Assembly (NCBI GenBank): GCA_009702405.1
Contig: WLIC01000006.1
Location: 1-11,722, forward strand
Direction: 5' to 3'
Length of the DNA stretch: 11,722 nucleotides
DNA from: Actinomycetota bacterium
GTDB taxonomy: Bacteria; Actinomycetota; Actinomycetes; Actinomycetales; Microbacteriaceae
In this document: in pieces, positions 7,016 through 11,722 of the stretch
Numbering within the stretch: the stretch's first letter is position 1
Layout: each line of letters begins with the position of its first letter
Program-made: the position numbers and the translations under genes
Notes under the pieces: generated by a model
The model's input: only the letters and a program-made list of their open reading frames with translations
What the model was told of the DNA's origin: nothing
The model's database searches: none

Positions 7016-7912
7016 GTGTCTAAAAAGAAACTAGGCTTTGTCGCAGTTATGTCGGCAGGTCTTCTACTACTAGCTGGTTGTGCCAGCGGTCCAAACAACG
7101 GTGTTGACCAATCTAAGGTCGACAAGCAAGCTCAGGCTCTGTTGCCAGCTGAATACCTTGAAAAGGGTATTGATGTTGCCAGCGATATTCCTTACGAGCC
7201 ATTCGAGTATGAAGATGAAAACGGTAAGCTAACTGGTTTTGACGTTGAGCTTGGTGCTTTGATCGGTCAGAAGCTTGGCACCGAAGTTCGTTTCAACGAT
7301 GCAGTGTTTGACACCATCATCGCCAACCTTGAGGCTGGAACCAACGACATCATCATTAGCTCAATGAGCGACACCACAGAGCGTCAAGCAAAGGTTGACT
7401 TTGTTGATTACCACATCGGTGGTTCACAGATGATTGTTAACAAGGGTAACCCTGAAGGCATCACCAATCCAATGAGCCTATGTGGCAAGACAGTAATCGT
7501 TCAGAATGGAACCATTCAGATCGACCTAGTTGCAACCATGTCAGCAAGCTGTAAGGTTTCTGGCAAGAAGGAAATTACTGTTACAACTCTTCCTGATGCA
7601 CCATCAATGGAGAACGCTCTTCGCGCTAAGCAAGGCGACGCTGTAATGATGGACTCACTAGTAGCTCAGGGTGCTGCAGCTAAGGCTGGTAACGGCGAGT
7701 ACTTCGACGTTGTTTCAGACCCAGATGCACCTAGCGGTTATGACGCTGGTTTTGTTGGTGTTGCAATCTTGAAGAAGGACACTGGTCTTCGCGATGCAAT
7801 CCAGAAAGCTATTCAGTCACTAATCGATGATGGTCAGTACACAGCTCTTCTAGCTAAGTGGAACATGGCATCAAACGGTGTTGTAAGCGCAAGCATCAAC
7901 GGCACTAAGTAA
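7016..7912 (+). CDS. Amino acid ABC transporter substrate-binding lipoprotein (SBP_bac_3 family)
   Basis: This is the extracytoplasmic receptor of the importer, anchored to the membrane by lipid. It has a lipoprotein signal peptide with a KKK start, hydrophobic core and lipobox LAGC, the modified cysteine being residue 22 counted from GTG 7016. The mature part is a type II periplasmic-binding fold: YEPFEYEDENGKLTGFDVEL, then TTERQAKVDFVDY with the arginine (about R124) that normally grips the amino acid carboxylate, and a C-terminal Trp motif (LLAKWN). Two further cysteines, about 157 and 180, could form a disulfide. I prefer GTG 7016, which gives a normal signal peptide and has AAGAGAG at 6998-7004. 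A TTG at 6977, two bases after the ATPase stop, is open in frame but has no ribosome binding site and would add 13 mostly basic and polar residues. Confidence 0.93.
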   Translation: MSKKKLGFVAVMSAGLLLLAGCASGPNNGVDQSKVDKQAQALLPAEYLEKGIDVASDIPYEPFEYEDENGKLTGFDVELGALIGQKLGTEVRFNDAVFDTIIANLEAGTNDIIISSMSDTTERQAKVDFVDYHIGGSQMIVNKGNPEGITNPMSLCGKTVIVQNGTIQIDLVATMSASCKVSGKKEITVTTLPDAPSMENALRAKQGDAVMMDSLVAQGAAAKAGNGEYFDVVSDPDAPSGYDAGFVGVAILKKDTGLRDAIQKAIQSLIDDGQYTALLAKWNMASNGVVSASINGTK

Positions 7913-7930
7913 CATTTAGTTTCATCAGGA

Positions 7931-7961
7931 GCGGGCTGGTTATCCAGCCCGCTTTTGCTTT
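7931..7961 (+). terminator. Intrinsic terminator closing the ABC importer operon
   Basis: GCGGGCTGG (7931-7939) and CCAGCCCGC (7944-7952) form a perfect nine-pair, GC-rich stem with a TTAT loop, followed by TTTTGCTTT. It lies 18 bases after the binding-protein stop. Confidence 0.94.
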
Positions 7962-8000
7962 AACTGTTGAAAACTAAAATCACCTTTTACTGAGTTCATT

Positions 8001-8006
8001 TACTCT
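8001..8006 (+). promoter_or_regulatory. Possible -10 box for leaderless lone binding-protein gene
   Basis: TACTCT lies exactly 12 to 7 bases ahead of ATG 8013, the -10 position for a transcript that begins at the start codon. There is no ribosome binding site before the ATG. A TTGAAA at 7967-7972 is too far upstream to pair with it. Weak evidence, as the pattern is common by chance. Confidence 0.35.
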
Positions 8007-8012
8007 CTTTGC

Positions 8013-9113
8013 ATGAGAAAGAGATTAATTGTTCTAACCGGTTTAGTAATCAGCGTTGCTGGCATCTACCTAGCAACGAGTAGTTTGGCTAAGCCAATTG
8101 CCCCATCCATGCGAATAGGGGTGATGGCCTCTGATTCAGGAAGCCTCTATTTCGCAGGCTCTGTTCAAAGAGCAGCAGCAAAGCTGGCATCTAGTGATCT
8201 TGCAGAGACGATCAAAGTGAATCTAGCTTTTGAAGATGCGGGGGATTCTGTTTTTGAAGCCAAGAATGCAGTTGCCAGGATCACAGCTTTTGATGCTGAT
8301 GCGATACTTGCTCCCATTGAATCTGATGCTGCGGAACTTGTAAGTGATCTGACAAAAGATCAGATACCCATGATTGCAACGGCTCCTTTGGATGATGGCA
8401 TAACTGATAAGCAGCCGTTATTTCGACTAACTTCAAGTCACAGTCAAGACATCATTTCATTGGCAGAGCTCATTTCTAGAGATAAGCCAGCATCAGTTTT
8501 GATAGTTCACAGCCCAGATCAATATGGAAAAGATGTCATGAAATCCCTTGCCTTTGGCTTGACTATCAGGGGAGTGCCAAAGGTGCAGGTCTTGGGGATT
8601 ACTGAGCTTGGTTCCATAAGAAAGACTCGTCCTGATGTTTTGGTCGTTGCTTCACTGGAGCAGTCTGTTGGGTTTTTTGGAAACATGAAGGATTGGCTAC
8701 CTCAAGTTGACCAAGTGTATTTGGTGCCAGGGAACTTGGCTAACTATGTGGCTTACCCTTGGGCTAAGAATCTCAAAGGCACTAAAGCGATACTCCCGCA
8801 GGATACGACAACTGCTGAGTTTAGGAATAGGTTGGCTTCTGCTCTTGGTAGACCTGCGTTACTGAGTAATCCAAAAGCACCGGTGTTTGCTTTGGCTTGG
8901 CATACCTATGAAGCAGTGCAGTTAGCAGCACAAGCCTTTCTGGAGGCGAAGTCAAATAGCCCTCAGTCGCTAAGAGCTGCTCTGTTGAGTTCCAAGACCA
9001 AGGGAAAACTAAGGTTTGATAGTTCTGGCTATCTAAGGGATGTTGACTACAAGGTCTTTAGTTATGGTGTTTTAGGTTCCTATGCCCCTGAGGCCTCATT
9101 TAGCCCAAATTGA
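8013..9113 (+). CDS. Lone type I periplasmic-binding-fold protein (LivJ-like), no transporter partners
   Basis: The 366-residue protein resembles branched-chain amino acid binding proteins (Peripla_BP_6/LivJ type). Features are MRIGVMASDSGSLYFAG after the leader, the AVARITAFDADAILAPIESD region, PMIATAP, a second-lobe segment SVLIVHSPDQYGKDVMKSLAFG, and near the C-terminus FALAWHTYEAVQLAAQAF then GKLRFDSSGYLRD, all in the expected order. The N-terminus is a signal peptide or membrane anchor (basic RKR, then a hydrophobic stretch to about residue 24). A plausible cleavage site follows SLA at 24-26, and there is no lipobox cysteine. No LivHMGF permease or ATPase is nearby: the preceding terminator cuts it off from the polar amino acid importer and guaB follows 63 bases later. 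It could be secreted, anchored by an uncleaved helix, or serve as a sensor. Ligand and role are unknown. Confidence 0.82.
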   Translation: MRKRLIVLTGLVISVAGIYLATSSLAKPIAPSMRIGVMASDSGSLYFAGSVQRAAAKLASSDLAETIKVNLAFEDAGDSVFEAKNAVARITAFDADAILAPIESDAAELVSDLTKDQIPMIATAPLDDGITDKQPLFRLTSSHSQDIISLAELISRDKPASVLIVHSPDQYGKDVMKSLAFGLTIRGVPKVQVLGITELGSIRKTRPDVLVVASLEQSVGFFGNMKDWLPQVDQVYLVPGNLANYVAYPWAKNLKGTKAILPQDTTTAEFRNRLASALGRPALLSNPKAPVFALAWHTYEAVQLAAQAFLEAKSNSPQSLRAALLSSKTKGKLRFDSSGYLRDVDYKVFSYGVLGSYAPEASFSPN

Positions 9114-9140
9114 CCCTAAAAATAAGGGGGTAAGTCAAGG

Positions 9141-10682
<1,542 letters not shown>

Positions 10683-10691
10683 GAGATTACT

Positions 10692-11722
10692 GTGAGCGAA
10701 ATAGAAATTGGTCGCGGTAAGCGCGGTAACCGTAGTTGGGCTTTTGATGACATTGCTGTCGTCCCTTCAAGAAGAACCCGTGACCCTAGAGATGTCTCAA
10801 CAGCATGGAACATTGACGCTTATAGCTTTGATCTACCTGTGCTTGGAGCTCCTATGGATTCAGTGGTATCTCCTGATACCGCTATTGCTATTGGAAAGCT
10901 AGGTGGCTTAGGTGTCTTAGATCTTGAAGGTCTTTGGACTAGATACGAAGACCCTTCAAAGCAGTTAGCAGAGATAGCCAAGCTAAGCGAAGATGAAGCA
11001 ACTGCACGCATGCAGCAGATCTATGCGGAGCCTATTAAGGCAGAGCTAATCAAAGAACGTCTGGCTTACATTCGTAAATCAGGTGTGACCGTTGCTGCTG
11101 CTCTCTCACCTCAGAAAACTGCAGAGTATGCCAAGGCTGTTATTGCAGCTGGTGTTGATATCTTCGTTATTCGCGGAACAACTGTTTCAGCTGAACATGT
11201 TTCTAAAACTCATGAAGCACTAAACCTAAAAGAGTTCATCTATGAACTAGATGTCCCTGTCATTGTTGGTGGAGCTGCCACATACACAGCAGCACTGCAT
11301 CTGATGCGCACCGGTGCTGCTGGTGTTCTAGTTGGTTTTGGTGGCGGTAGAGCATCAACAACTAGAACTGTTCTTGGTATCCATGCACCAATGGCAACAG
11401 CTGTTGCGGATGTTGCTGGAGCAAGAAGAGATTATATGGATGAATCAGGTGGACGTTACGTCCACGTGATTGCTGATGGTGGTCTTGGAACTTCAGGAGA
11501 TATCGTAAAAGCTATTGCCTGTGGTGCAGATGCAGTAATGCTTGGTTCTGTTCTTGCTCGCGCCGATGAAGCTCCTGGTCAAGGTTGGCACTGGGGAGCT
11601 GAAGCTTATAACCCAGAGTTACCTAGAGGTGAAAGAGTTCACGTTGGTAGAAGTGGATCTCTTGAGCAGATTCTTACCGGACCTTCAACTGCTGCTGATG
11701 GTAAGACAAACCTGATGGGTGC
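10692..11722 (+). CDS. guaB3: GuaB3 family IMP dehydrogenase-related protein (3' end outside window)
   Basis: GuaB3 is a paralogue of IMP dehydrogenase without CBS domains. The frame starts at GTG 10692 and stays open to the window edge, giving 343 of about 370-375 expected residues. AGGAG at 10681-10685, overlapping the guaB stop, is six bases upstream and fixes the start. It shows RSWAFDDIAVVPSRRTRDP at 14-32, LGAPMDSVVSP at 51-61, GLGVLDLEGLWTRYEDP at 72-88, ADGGLGTSGD at 261-270 and EAPGQGWHWG at 293-302. Where GuaB has GPGSICTTR, this protein has GGGRASTTR (217-225), so the catalytic cysteine is replaced by S222. From memory, actinobacterial GuaB3 proteins generally lack this cysteine, while a cyanobacterial GuaB3 that keeps it acts as a GMP reductase. 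The reaction of this form is therefore uncertain. Confidence 0.95.
   Translation, partial: MSEIEIGRGKRGNRSWAFDDIAVVPSRRTRDPRDVSTAWNIDAYSFDLPVLGAPMDSVVSPDTAIAIGKLGGLGVLDLEGLWTRYEDPSKQLAEIAKLSEDEATARMQQIYAEPIKAELIKERLAYIRKSGVTVAAALSPQKTAEYAKAVIAAGVDIFVIRGTTVSAEHVSKTHEALNLKEFIYELDVPVIVGGAATYTAALHLMRTGAAGVLVGFGGGRASTTRTVLGIHAPMATAVADVAGARRDYMDESGGRYVHVIADGGLGTSGDIVKAIACGADAVMLGSVLARADEAPGQGWHWGAEAYNPELPRGERVHVGRSGSLEQILTGPSTAADGKTNLMG

Noticed and set aside
5308..7961. ABC importer cassette as a recently transferred island
   Set aside because: Codon use looks like the neighbours by eye, and no repeats, integrase or attachment-like sites flank it.
9110..9115. TTGACC as -35 of guaB
   Set aside because: It is 25 bases from the TAGAAT box, too far for a normal spacer.
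9114..9128. CCCT/AGGG hairpin after the lone binding-protein gene as a terminator
   Set aside because: Only four pairs and no following T-run, so termination is unlikely.
10708..10902. Hydrophobic 64-residue + strand frame, and a minus-strand frame at 10820-11011
   Set aside because: Both lie out of frame within guaB3, which has a clear ribosome binding site and conserved motifs in its own frame.

Overview
The window looks like chromosome from a low-GC, streamlined actinobacterium, most likely a freshwater Microbacteriaceae (the Rhodoluna/Aquiluna type of lineage). The reasons are the actinobacterial gene order, an actinobacterial-type GuaB3, a DUF4190 membrane protein, a HrcA/CIRCE-controlled groES, common GTG and TTG starts, and AT-leaning codon use with very short intergenic gaps. 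The genus is inferred; the phylum is well supported. Every stretch longer than about 100 bases is genic, so no gap exceeds 300 bases. I see no tRNA, rRNA, CRISPR array, insertion sequence or phage gene.

Bases 1-3035 form one tightly packed + strand operon: the 3' end of alr (alanine racemase), tsaE, tsaB, and a single 500-residue gene joining RimI (N-terminal acetyltransferase) to TsaD. TsaB, TsaD and TsaE together make the tRNA t6A37 modification (with TsaC/Sua5 encoded elsewhere). Junctions are one-base overlaps or gaps of a few bases, with ribosome binding sites inside the preceding gene. A small DUF4190-type membrane protein with a His/Met-rich tail follows (3136-3525) and ends at a very strong hairpin terminator (3542-3586). 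That hairpin also separates it from a convergent, minus-strand methyltransferase with a THUMP-like C-terminus (3586-4788).

The methyltransferase diverges from groES (4907-5203). The gap between them carries a perfect CIRCE operator overlapping the groES promoter. groES is followed by a terminator and no groEL. Next comes a self-contained polar amino acid ABC importer: permease 5308-6210, ATPase 6210-6974 and lipoprotein binding protein 7016-7912, closed by a terminator at 7931-7961. A lone LivJ-like binding protein without a lipobox follows (8013-9113). The window ends with guaB (IMP dehydrogenase, 9177-10682) and guaB3, a GuaB3-family paralogue cut off by the window edge. guaB3 lacks the catalytic cysteine of IMP dehydrogenase and GMP reductase.

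The order alr-tsaE-tsaB-rimI-tsaD-groES ... guaB-guaB3 is, from memory, the same as in Mycobacterium tuberculosis (Rv3423c to Rv3410c). Here groEL1 and the regulator genes between groES and guaB are absent, and the ABC importer plus lone binding protein occupy that place. I find no clearly new defence, mobile or regulatory system; this is mostly conserved housekeeping DNA with a few unusual details, listed as findings.
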